The notes beneath the pieces were generated by a model. That model did no database searches and was not told the origin of the DNA. It was given only the letters and a program-made list of their open reading frames with translations. Source: Ettlia oleoabundans (lineage: Eukaryota; Chlorophyta; Chlorophyceae; Chlamydomonadales). From it: a stretch of DNA of 24,596 nt. The stretch lies in contig JAAMXP010004846.1 in the NCBI GenBank assembly GCA_019693395.1, positions 1 to 24,596 of the forward strand, given 5' to 3'. Both the position numbers and the translations under genes were made by a program. This document shows positions 10,991-20,737 of this stretch, in pieces (positions within the stretch are counted from its first letter, which is position 1; each line of letters begins with the position of its first letter).

Positions 10991-13900
10991 ATGCCAGCGA
11001 CGTCGTTGTTTGGGTGCAAGCTGCGCCATCTTTCCACGGACTGCACCCTGTTCTATTTCATGGTGGCCTTGGTGCAGGTGGGTGTGGCCCTGAGGTTCTT
11101 GCCACACATGCCACATTCATCTCTTCATCTTTTGAGTCGGCATCTGTGGGTAGGGCGTTTCTTGATGACGGTCCCATGCCCGACACCCAGCCCACAGAAA
11201 CGCCGCAAACACTCTGTCCGGCCATTGCAAATTCCTTCCTACACCTGCAGGTCGTCTTTCTGTTCATATACTGGATAGGCATCGTGGCGTTCGCACGGCC
11301 CCAGACATGCAGCCCAGGCGTCCAGTCTGCACCGCAGCAGTGGGTGGTTGTGTTCCTGCTGCTCGGCCTGTTCTTGAGCCAGGCGGGGATCACCTGCGCA
11401 GCCGCCTTGCTCACCCTGAGAGGTGAGGACAGGCGCAGTTGTTGCAGCTGGATTGAAGGAGCCGTATAACACTAGCACCTGCCAACCAGGGCGTGATGCC
11501 TGCCTGTGCAGCGGGCGTATGTATGAGCTTGTGCCCACCCATCTTGCTCAGGTGTTGCCATCCTTGGCAAATCCAGCCCCTGCCACCTGTTGCTGCCGAC
11601 TGGTACCTGTTGCATCGGCTGCCCCCCTCCACATGCTGCATGTCACCCGGTGCCCACCGCTTGCTGCAGGCACGCCCCTGGAGCCCTCCAAGCGGCGCTG
11701 GGTGACCCGCCTCACCTACTGCTACCTCGCCTCCCTGCCCGTCAATGTGGGGCTGCTGGCCTATGGAGCGTGGGTGGTGCTGGCGGGGGACGGCAGCTGC
11801 TGGAGCGGGGGCAGCAAGAGCATGCCCTCCACCATCATGTTTGGCGCCATCGGGGTGCTAGTGGGACAAGTGTGAGTGCATGGGTCGGCAGCAGCGGCAC
11901 AAGCAGTGGTTGTTCACAAGTCCGGTGCAGGGAGTGGTCAATGTCCTGCTGCACTTCCAGGCTCTGTATGAGTGTTGCCTGCTGCCGGTTCAGCTCAGAG
12001 CCGCTACACCAATAGCAGGCTGCCATGTGAGGGACAGCAAGCCGGCAAGCTGCCGCAGTTTGTGGCGCAATCCCGCCAGTGAGCCCTTGTTCCTACTTTA
12101 CATTCCTGCTTTGCAGCGTGGGTGTGCTGACCACCTGGAACCAGCTGAGTGATGTGGAGGCGGGGGTGGCCTGGCACGCACTCACACGCACAGCACCCAG
12201 CTCTCTGGTGCACCTCTTTGGCAGCTACAACCAGGAGCACAGGTAGGTGGGCGGCTGAACTCAGTACTATTAAGAGAGGATGGGTAGTGCGGATAACAGT
12301 GCAGGTGTTTGTGTTGGGGTGGCACTACAGCTCTCTTTACCTTGTAATCGACCCAGGCCAGTGCTTACAGCGGGCACATTAGACAACTGCAGGGTCGTGT
12401 CTTTCAATGCAAACCCATCCCATGCATTGATCCGTGCCACATCAGCTTCCATGCTGCAGGGGCCCTCCGGCAGCACTTGAGGAGATGGCCACGCAGCTGC
12501 AGCGGCTGATGGCTGGCATAGAGGCGGAGAAGACGGATGCAGCGGCAGGGCTGGTGTGCGTCAAGCTTCTGCAGGAGGAAGCGGCGGCGGCAAAGGCTGT
12601 GGCGGCAGAGGCTGCGGGGCTGCAGGGGATGGGGGATGGGAAGCAGCTGGATGCCATCCCTGCTGCCCTTGCAGCCAAAGATGGCAGAGGCGAAGGCAAG
12701 GAAGAGGCTGTTGCTGCCCTGCGGTCCCGCCAGCTGCTAGCGTGGGCAGAGGGGGTGTGCCGCGGGGCGGCTGCCGCCCGGCCGGCGACAGCTGGCAGCC
12801 CCGCTGAATTAGCAGATGTGGAGCGGGCCTTCCGCTGGGCACGCTTTGCCACCGCCGCCTACGGCACACGCCAGCACATGTGGCGGCGCGGCAAGCGCGG
12901 CAGCTTTGCGGCGAGGCTTGAGCTGGCACGTTTGGCAGCCGCTGCGCGGTCGGAGGGAGCGCAGCCGCTGGCGGGCTGGGGAGGGCTGGCAGCAGCCGTC
13001 GCTGCAGCAGGAGCGGCAGCTGGTGGTCCCACAGGGCAGCGGGCCAAGGCGGCGAGCAGAGCGGAGCTTCAGGATTTTGCGGCGGCCCGGGAGCTGCTGG
13101 GTCCTGACTGCCAGATCATTTGCTTCAGCTTAGGAGACAAGAAGCGCGCCCTGCTGCCGCACCTCCTTGCCCTGGACAGGTGAGCACCACCTAAAGGCAG
13201 CGGTGCTGAGGGCTGCTGTTCCTCGTTCTGGCGTGTGCACGTGGTGCTGGCACACAGTGCAGCAAGGCAGCTCAGGATGGGTGATGCGTGGTATGCTGCC
13301 TTGGAACCGAGATATGAAATCCCCATGCCCGCTGCTGAGGCACGTCTGAAAGGGTGGGCAATAACACCTGCTGTGCCAACCCTCCGCCCTTTGGTGCTTC
13401 TGTCTGATGGCCATGGTGCAGGGAAACCCAGACGGTTGTGCTGGGCATCGCCGGAGACTGGCAACACCCGCCACCCGTACCTGCGGTCCAGCCCGTACCG
13501 CCAGAGTGGCTGGCTGGCTGCACCAGCGCTGCAGCTGAGGCAGGACAAGTCGGTGGTGCAACAGCTGGCGCCAAGGTCACTGCAGCAGGGGCAAGGAAGC
13601 TCCCGGTGGAGGCGGGAGTCAATGGCCTCAATATTGCATGTGGAAAGGCTGAGAGGGACAGCGACTGGGTGCACAGTGACAGCCTCAAGGCAGCGCAGGC
13701 CTTGTTGGCAGAGCTTGAGGGCGGCCAGCTGCTGCAGGAGGGTGGCCTGCTGCAACAGCTGGGCTGCTCTGGCTGGCCCATGGTGCTGGCAGGGCATGGC
13801 CTGGGTGCTGGTGCTGCAGCGCTGCTTCCGGTCAGGCTGCGATCTTGGCAGCACGGTGAGCCTGTGCTGCTGCACTTTCACCTGTCGACTGTTTTGTTGC

Positions 13901-15164
13901 TGCTGTCTGCCTCCTTTACTTTTCAGTGCTTGATGGCTGGTAGTTGGCAGCGATTCTGCAACGGTGTTGGCTGCTCCACCTTGTTCCTGCCAGTGCTCAG
14001 GCCCCTTGCCTTGCCCCTCAATCAACTATTCGTCCTCCCTGCAGGGCCCTTGTCTGTGTGGGCCTTTGGCCCGCCTGCCGAGTTGTGCAGCGGGCAGCTG
14101 GCCGCCCTGCTGGCCTCCAGCTGCTGCCTGACAGCAGTGGTGGTGGGTGATGACCTGGCGCCACGTGCCACATCAGCAGCGCTGCAGGCGCTGGTGGACC
14201 AGGCAGTCGTGGGCCTCGCACGCCTTAGGTCCGTGTTGTAATTGTTGTTGGTTACCTCCGCACTTGGGTAGATGCTTTCATTTCTCAGGCCTGCAGCAAT
14301 GCATGCATGGAAACACCCACAACCCTACCATAACACCGTGTGTCCGATTGCCTCCACTGATAGTGCTGTTGCACTGCACATGCGCCCCAGCAGGTACTGC
14401 AAGACTGGGCTGCTGGTTGGCCTGATAGCTGAGGCGCTGGGCCCGCTGCGCTGGCACCGCCGCTGGATCAACCCGGGGCGGGCGCTGAGGCCACTGGCTG
14501 AGGTGCCGCCTGAGGCGCTGGCTTTGCTGCAGCGGTGAGGGAGGGGCAGGGCTTCATAAGGGCCGCTGGTTTGCAGGGGTTGGGAGCCAGCCTGCCTGGG
14601 GTCCTTGGGTGTCCTGCAGATGGGCAGGGGTGGTTCTTGCCTTCAGCGTGCTTCCAGGGACTGACTCCCTGCATGCCAATTGCTGCTCCTTTACATGCGC
14701 GGGATGGGGGGTGGGGTTGGGGGTTTCAGGATGCACCTCAGCGGTGCACGAGTTTTATTGGGTTGGCCGAGTACAAGAGCTCTCGCTTTTTACTTCTTGC
14801 CTGCCATTGCAGGTACTGCGATTGGAGGCAGCAGCAGCGGGATGAGGGGCAGGGCAAGCGACAGGCGGCAATCCTGCCGTGGCGCGTCCTGTTCCTCTCC
14901 AGGCAGCAGCAGTCCAAGTCCACAGCGGAGGCTGAGGCGGCAATGGCCCATGCTGAGGGCGGCAGCAACACCACCAGCAGCAGCAGCAGCAGCAGCGGTT
15001 TGTCGGCCCAGACCTGGCAGGCAGGTTGGGTGGGCGGCGATGATGTGGCAGGGTGGGGCGTCCGAGTGTCCCGGCAGGCCACCGCTGACCATTACGTCAG
15101 CCGCCTGCTGGGCGTGCTGGGTGAGCTGGCGGCCGCATCAACAGCTGGGGCAGCCAATGTGTGA
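10991..15164 (+). CDS. Diacylglycerol lipase (DAGL)-like membrane protein, probably catalytically inactive
   Basis: Exons are 10991-11077, 11251-11422, 11670-11871, 12117-12242, 12460-13179, 13422-13855, 14045-14228, 14394-14534 and 14813-15164. All eight introns are GT-AG and phase-consistent, giving 805 residues. Four hydrophobic segments (about 20-45, 60-84, 102-124, 141-161) match the N-terminal membrane domain of animal DAGL, and the start MPATSLFG fits the family's MPG...F start. A helical linker (about 200-420) leads into an alpha/beta-hydrolase class 3 lipase fold. The nucleophile motif expected as GHSLGAG reads GHGLGAG (Gly562). The RGT motif of the first core strand reads IAGDW (445-449). 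The DAGL segment that carries the catalytic histidine reads PWRVLFL (Phe716). The catalytic Asp position remains (VVVGDDLAPR, Asp617). Active relatives cut sn-1 acyl chains from diacylglycerol; this copy looks like a pseudolipase. A poly-Ser tract near residue 760 and a conserved-looking C-terminal helix follow. Confidence 0.85.
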
Positions 15165-15561
15165 CAGCTCGACATTTCTCTGCATGACCCACATATCTGA
15201 AATGGTTGCACAAGACCCTGCCACGTTCTTAACTTTACGGATTATTTTCTGCTAAGAAACATGGCTACAATGCAACTTCCCCATTTGTCACCAGTGATGA
15301 ACAAGAAATGGACATGCAAGCACAAACTGCAGGAAGGCAGCACACAAAGCAAGGCTGGGGACGGGCGTGCGATGGCATGCATGGGTTGGGAAGCAACGGG
15401 CCTTTGCAGGGTTGATGCTACACATGGGCGGGGAGGGACAGCTGAGCGGGATCTGGAGGAAATGCAAGCTGTATGGCTGTTTAGTCGGGCACTCTGGCAC
15501 TATTCAGCTTATTCGGGCCAAGCCAAGCGCCAGTCGGCCAGCAGCTCCCTGGTCAACAATG
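15165..15561. other. Convergent spacer between genes B and C
   Basis: Genes B and C point towards each other here. I see no TGTAA on either strand in this spacer, so the poly(A) sites of both genes are unresolved. A plus-strand frame (15261-15608) runs into the end of gene C but has no recognisable content. Confidence 0.5.
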
Positions 15562-16044
15562 TCAGCGGCTCCCTGCCCTCAAGCCCAGCTCTGATGGGCG
15601 CAATGTGAAGCTCCGGCCACCTGGCAGCCAGCGCCCGCAGGCCTCCAGCAGCACACCCTGCGCCGGCTGCACCCCCCCTTCATCGTCATCCTCGTCGTCA
15701 TTTTGCCCCAGCCCAGCGTCAGGCATTGCAAAGTCCAGGCGGCGCAGCGAGCAATGGCTAGCATCCCATTGCCAGAAATTGAACCAATTAGCGCTGACTG
15801 GCAGCCGCGCCTGTGGCGGCTCAAAGTGGGTGAGGCGCTGCAGCTGGGTGGCCCCTGCAAGAAGGGCAGGTTGCCTTGTGCCATGGCAGAGTGGAGGGCC
15901 AGATGGCGCAGGTTCTGCTGCAGGGGGCCCTGGGGGAGGGTGGCATACTGGGGGGTGTCGCCCTCCATATGCAGCACCAGCCACCGCAGCTGGCTGAGGC
16001 CGCTGGCTGCAGGTGGCAGCGGGACAGGTTGTGGTAGGGCGCTC

Positions 16045-16054
16045 AGCCCAGCCC
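16045..16054 (-). repeat. Tandem pentamer duplication that breaks gene C
   Basis: AGCCC is present twice in direct succession. On the minus strand this reads GGGCT GGGCT and produces a stop (TGA, plus positions 16043-16045). With one copy the reading passes smoothly from LTGL into SALPQPV, which fits the flanking leucine-rich-repeat reading. Confidence 0.7.
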
Positions 16055-16323
16055 TGTGAGCCCGGTCAACTGCTGTAAAATCTCGTTGAGGACTGCAAGT
16101 GTGATGAGTGGGTTGTCCAGCGGCACCCTGATCTCCAGCACTTTGAGGCTGCTGAGCTGCGGGAGGCAGTAGGGCACATGGCTGAGGTCCAGGCAAAGGT
16201 GTTCCAGGCTGGCGCTGAGCTGGCACAGCCTGGAATAGCTGCTGGGCTCGTAGTGCACACTGTCCAAGACCAGGCTTCGAAGGTTTGTCAGCGCAACAAT
16301 CTGCGCAGAGGTGGTTTGTCGTT

Positions 16324-16367
16324 GCTGTGTGTGTTGGGGTGTGGGTGTGTGTGTGTGGGGGGGGGGG
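16324..16367 (+). repeat. TG-rich tract ending in an 11-G run
   Basis: An imperfect TG/TGGG array lies inside the second intron of gene C (16301-16580). It ends in eleven consecutive Gs at 16357-16367, an error-prone sequence for most sequencing methods. Confidence 0.9.
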
Positions 16368-16814
16368 ACGGCACACAAGCAAACTTCGTGAACATGATAA
16401 GCTAGGTCTTGGGGGGAGGGCTGTCTCCTTCATGTCCCAGAGTGTCTGCGATCCACGTAGTTTGCTGCAGTGTCAAGTTTGCTGCAGTGTCAATCCAACT
16501 GATCCAATCATCACATAACATTAACGGCTTGAGCTGGGCTTTACACATATTGTCATTCGTGCTATACTTCTCAGACTGACCTGGGGTGGGGGTCCCTCCA
16601 GGAGTGGCGTCAGGCGTTCAGGGTCCAAAATATACAGAGCTGTGAGGGAGCGGGGCAGTTCCACAGCTGGCCCAAGATCCAGGCCATCAACGCCACGCAG
16701 CTGCAGGCGGCGCAGGGCAGTCAGGCTTCTCAGGCTGTTGTACAACTTCAGGGAGCTCAGGCTGTACAAGCACAGCGTGTGCAGGCTGGCTAGCTTTGGT
16801 GCCGCGATCCAGCC

Positions 16815-16829
16815 TTTCATTTCATTTCA
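16815..16829 (-). repeat. Tandem pentamer triplication that breaks gene C
   Basis: TTTCA is repeated three times. On the minus strand the extra ten bases shift the frame within the leucine-rich-repeat region. A single copy would join the upstream reading (EARSLQMK) directly to the downstream GWIAAPKLASLHTL. Confidence 0.65.
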
Positions 16830-17516
16830 TTTGCAGCGATCTAGCCTCCAACTGTCCAGCTCTGCATGGCACAGAGACCAAGCTGCTCAATGCCTTCACC
16901 GCTTCATCCTGCCGCCACCAAGGCGTCCAGCTGACTGCCGGCTTGATCAGGGGCTACCATGTTGATGCGCAGGCAGTGGAAGGAGGCAGCGTGCCGCTTT
17001 AGGAATGCCAGCAGCGTTTGAGCGGGGTACCACGAATGTCGAGGAAAATGTTGCGCAGCAGTTGAGGGTTGGCCACCGCTGCGCTCCACCGCTTGCAGAC
17101 CAGCGCTGCCGCCTGGAACCTGCAGAGCCACCAACTGTTGCAGGCAAAAATTCTGGCTCTGTCTTGTGAGCTTGGCCTGCTATGTCGAAGGTAAAGCGAC
17201 AGCAGAGCGCGCTGCCAGCAGCAATCCGTGGACCTTCCAAGCTGCACATGCAAGGGGCTTGCCTCTCCTTGAGTTGCACAGGCTCCAGACACTTCAGGAG
17301 CAGCACTTCAGGCAGGGAATGGATGTCCACAACGGCAGGGCCCTGCAGCTGCTTGCTTCTCCACTCCATATCATCGGCGAGTGGTGTGAAAGGGGCAGGC
17401 GGCTTGAAGGATTATGTTGTCAACAGCTGGAGTGCAGCTGGTCAGATGCTGTAGCTGGATATGAAAAAACGTCCTGGCCAAGCCCCCACACTTTCCTCCC
17501 GATAACTCCTCTTGAC

Positions 17517-17535
17517 NNCCCCCCCCCCCCCCCCC
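17517..17535. other. Unresolved bases (NN) and a 17-C homopolymer
   Basis: Two Ns precede seventeen consecutive Cs. The likely cause is a homopolymer the assembler could not resolve, or a small closed gap. It lies between the end of gene D and the start of gene C, so the true distance between them is uncertain. Confidence 0.95.
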
Positions 17536-17547
17536 GCAGCAATAAAT

Positions 17548-17552
17548 TTACA
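17548..17552 (-). terminator. TGTAA poly(A) signal of gene D
   Basis: TGTAA on the minus strand lies about 200 bases past the stop of gene D and directly before the poly-C tract. Distance and strand fit a green-algal 3' UTR. Confidence 0.5.
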
Positions 17553-17749
17553 AAGGGTGATGGCCACTGCTTTGGGTGATTGCTGTGCATCTCATGCTAG
17601 ATGTAGAGCCCCTGGTGATTTGCCACTGACAATATGTGGTCCAACATTAGCACTCAAAGCAACACATGTACTACTTTGGGCACAAGGTTCAGCACAAAGG
17701 CTTTGGAGACAATGCGATGCTGACTACGGCTTGCTCACACCCGCCCTGG

Positions 17750-20737
17750 TCAGTAGTAATAATCGTAGTACTCAGCATCCATCACAGCCCACATATCTCG
17801 GTCTGACACCCACATCAATTCCTTCTCAATTAAGTACATGAGGTACCCCTCCAGTTTCTCATCCTCCTCTGCCTTTGCTTCTGCCGCTGACGAGGGCCCA
17901 GCCTGCACCTGCTCCCACAGGCCCTCCAGCTCAGGCAGCAGCGACGCAGGCACCGCTGGATCTTCCTGTACCGCCTGCAGGCTGCTGTATTGCATGGACC
18001 ACCTGCAGCAGAGGGGCAGCAGGGAAGAAGCAGGGAAGGGTCAAGTTCGAAGGGCAGAAACTACAAGCGCGACAGCCAAGCCACATCATGCACATTTGCA
18101 GAGCTGGACCCAGCCCTGCATTACTGCGGTTTACGTGCCACTGGACCAGCACTCCAACTGTCCCGTAGCAGCAGCAAGGCAAGGAAGCAGCAACACACGA
18201 GGGAGCACACAGATTATTGGCCCACCCACCAGCGCAGGGTGGCAACTGCAGCACGCCCCAAGAGGGCCTCACGCGCCTGCAGCATAAGGTGGAAAAACTA
18301 ATCAGTGAGCAATGCCTTAGACACTAGAAAGGCCGGCACTTGCTGTAACCCTCAATGCCCACAAGTGGCTCAGTTCCGCTTCAAGGCCAACGACTGCGAG
18401 ATAATTGCTGCACCGCAGGACAGCCTTGTACTGCCGCTAGGCACTGCTGCAGTGTAAACCTTGGACTTTAAGCAAAGCAGGTGTGCCACACCTTGTATTT
18501 CGACATGCTTCGTGGCGGCTGCACCCTGTCCGATGCGCAGTTCATTGCGAACATGCTCTCTCGCTCACTGGTGTTCACACAAAACCACAGGCGCTCCAGG
18601 TGGCTAGCAGCCTCTGGAGCAGGCATGCCGCTCATGCTGCCCCTGCAGGAATGGGCCAAGCCGGCGCCCGTGAGGCATGGAGTCATCGGTGTGTAAATCT
18701 AGTTTCAAGAGCATTTATGATTTCTTGTGTGTTATAGTCTAATGACATAAAAATGCAAAAACACGTACTTAGCACAAATAGAACTTCTATAAATGCAGTA
18801 AAAACCATCAATTACTAAACTTCTATAAATAAGGAGTGCATTGTGAACAGGACTACTCAAGAGTAAAGTAAATGTGAAAAAATGTTTCACCACGCCAGCA
18901 ATGTTTAGAGTGTGACCTTGGCCCGTCCATGGCGGCAATTGATGGAAGTGCCCGTGTAGGGTTGCAGTGCCAGCAGCAGGATACAGAGACAGTGCTGAAG
19001 GCATGCAGGCTGGGACCGGCAAGACTTGCCATGTTACAGCCGACAGGCCGGGGCTGGCAGCAAGGATGGACTTGATCTCTGCAGCGCTGTGGCCCCTCTG
19101 CATCAGCTCAGCGCGAATGACGTCCTTGCGCTGCTCATCCCTCTGCCTGCTGTCCTGTACAAATGCGGGAGGGCAGCTGGGCGGGTGTGCGTGACAACCA
19201 ATCTATCCCGGCTGCTCCGCAAGTTGCTTGACCTCTCAGCCAGACCTCTGCCGGGCCTTTTTGAAACGGGCAGGCAGGCAGGCAGGCACGCAGGCAGTCG
19301 TTGCCACCACATGCAGTTGCACAACCCCGCGGCACCCGCCACCACCTGCTGTCTGTCGAGCATCACGCACCTCCTTGACCCTCTCCCACTCTTCCTTGCT
19401 GGCCGCTCGCTGCCTGCGCAGCGCCTCATAGCTTGTGTACATGCGGTGGGCCAGCTGCTTCACTTCGGACAACAGGTAGGTCTTTGAGCCACTGCTGACT
19501 TCAAGCCTGCAGCCGGGAGGAATGGTTGAAGGACACAGAGCTAACAGTCCTGAGCCTCACAGCTCAGCACCATGCCTGTAGGGTGGGTTGTAAGTTAGTA
19601 GGCGCATTGCTCATGCTGGCAGCCCATTTACGATATCCTCTTCAATGGTGCAGATGACATAGAAGGTGTCAACAACCTAATTGGACACACACGCACACAC
19701 ACGCTAGCGTGCACATGTACGCATCAGGATGCCGCTCACTTGTGTTCCAGCTTGGACAGGTCCCACTTGGTCAGACCGTACACCTCTTTGCATCTACTCT
19801 GGCTCACACGACGCTGCGCCCAGCCCCCCAGCTCACTCCTTGTGGAGCCGCTGACCAGGCAGTGGCGGGGAGGGTTGCCCTCCTCATCGACCTCGCTGTC
19901 CTGCACCTGCAGCCAGAGGAACCAACAACCAAAGAAAGCTGCACATGATGTTGGGGATGCAACCTCAGCGTGGGTGAACGGTACCTGCCCCCAAGAGTGG
20001 AGAGGGGGTGCAGAAGGGGGGTGGCGCTGGAGAGCTTGCGTAGGCATGGGACACAAGCAGGTATCAGACAAGAATGGATAAACAGAGAGCAAATAACGGG
20101 CACGGGCCCTTTTCAGTCAGCAACTCCATGTCCCAAACAGTCAATAAAATCAACTTGCGCCAGCAGGTGCTTGCCTCATCCAGCAGGCGGGCCCAGAGAT
20201 CAGCCTTGCTGCCGCTGGTGGGCAGCCCGCACTCCTTGAGCGCTGCCTTCAGCTGCTTGGCAGTGCTGCGGTCGCTCACTCCATCCGGCAGCTCAGATCC
20301 TGCAGAGGAAAACAGGGGCGGAGCAAGGGGCAGGAAGTTTGGACAGAGGCAAGAGCGCAACAAGTTCAGCAGTCTGCTGAGCCTGCTCCACGGATCCCTG
20401 GGATGCACGGCACAAGCGTGGCATAGCCAGATTGATCAAGAGGGCAAGTCCCCTCCCCATTGGCGTGTCAGGACAACTGCTGGCTTGATCTGTTGTGTGC
20501 TGCTCCAAGCTCACCTAGGCGCGGGGACAGGGCAGCAAAGAGCTTGCGGGCCAGCTCGGTGCAGGCAGCGTTGCCCACACAGGCCAGGGTGCAGGCCTGG
20601 TGCAGCAGATCGCCCCTATCCCAAAAGGGGTCGACCTGCGAGATGAACCCCAGCTGGGCGATACGATCCAGCAGATCAGAAGGCGGGGAATCGAGGCCAG
20701 CCTGCCCCAAAGCGTGGCGCTGTGCAGGTGCTGCCAT
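17750..20737 (-). CDS. SAP-domain protein with an XPA-like DNA-binding region (seven exons, 355 residues)
   Basis: Minus-strand exons are 20737-20515, 20299-20175, 19906-19740, 19506-19371, 19154-19038, 18276-18230 and 18002-17750. All phases agree. The second intron has a GC donor (GATGAG|GCAAGC). Residues about 82-116 form a SAP helix-extension-helix (STAKQLKAALKECGLPTSGSKADLWARLLDE), a DNA-binding module. Residues 150-217 resemble the C-terminal DNA-binding part of the repair factor XPA: VSQSRCKEVYGLTKWDLSKL matches its KTEAK..Y.L...DL pattern, and TYLLSEVKQLAHRMYTSYEAL matches the YL..Q...S...W.S.EAL helix. The XPA four-cysteine zinc finger is absent. A charged helix follows, and the C-terminus is acidic and ends in a run of tyrosines. 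A nuclear role in DNA binding or repair is inferred. The last two exons are less certain than the first five because the joining intron is 761 bases long. The start could lie upstream, since the frame stays open. Confidence 0.7.
18302..18696 (+). pseudogene. Coding-like plus-strand remnants inside an intron of gene D
   Basis: Two plus-strand frames read like protein within the 761-base fifth intron of gene D. The first (18302-18457, no ATG) contains FRFKANDCEIIAAPQDSLVL, which resembles the C-terminal strand of Roadblock/LC7 dynein light chains (R.K..EI..AP). The second (18481-18696) follows an AG and reads VCHTLYFDMLRGGCTLSDAQ and onward to a stop; I do not recognise it. The two are in different frames and only 23 bases apart, too short for a normal intron. 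A gene fragment or an unexpressed insertion is likelier than a working gene. The Roadblock match is short and could be chance. Confidence 0.27.
19269..19297 (+). repeat. (GGCA)n short tandem repeat
   Basis: Five perfect GGCA units (19269-19288) are followed by a degenerate continuation. The tract lies inside the fourth intron of gene D (19155-19370). Confidence 0.9.

Larger units (their letters stand above)
15562..17369 (-). pseudogene. F-box / leucine-rich-repeat protein gene with five frame breaks (gene C)
   Basis: On the minus strand exon 1 (17369-17263) starts MEWRSKQLQ and carries the first half of an F-box (SLPEVLLLKCLEP). A GC-AG intron (17262-17120, GAGAG|GCAAGC) joins it to FQAAALVCKRWSAAVANP, completing a textbook F-box at residues about 18-52. 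Exon 2 runs to 16581, a GT-AG intron covers 16580-16301, and exon 3 runs to 15562. Leucine-rich repeats are clear (LASLHTLCLYSL, LTALRRLQLRG, LTNLRSLVLD, SLEHLCLDLS). Such proteins recruit substrates to SCF ubiquitin ligases. The reading breaks at 17024-17027 (one base short), about 16908 (one extra), 16815-16829 (pentamer triplication), 16045-16054 (pentamer duplication) and 15852-15855 (one short). Each repair restores leucine-rich-repeat sense. Pseudogene decay is favoured; assembly indels remain possible because an N tract lies 150 bases upstream of the start codon. Confidence 0.7.

Noticed and set aside
19632..19676. A 45-base minus-strand block with AG/GT flanks inside the third intron of gene D, reading DTFYVICTIEEDI in one frame
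   Set aside because: The attractive frame does not fit the phase-2 junction; the phase-correct reading is poor. It could be a cassette exon since 45 is a multiple of three, but the XPA-like pattern is continuous without it.
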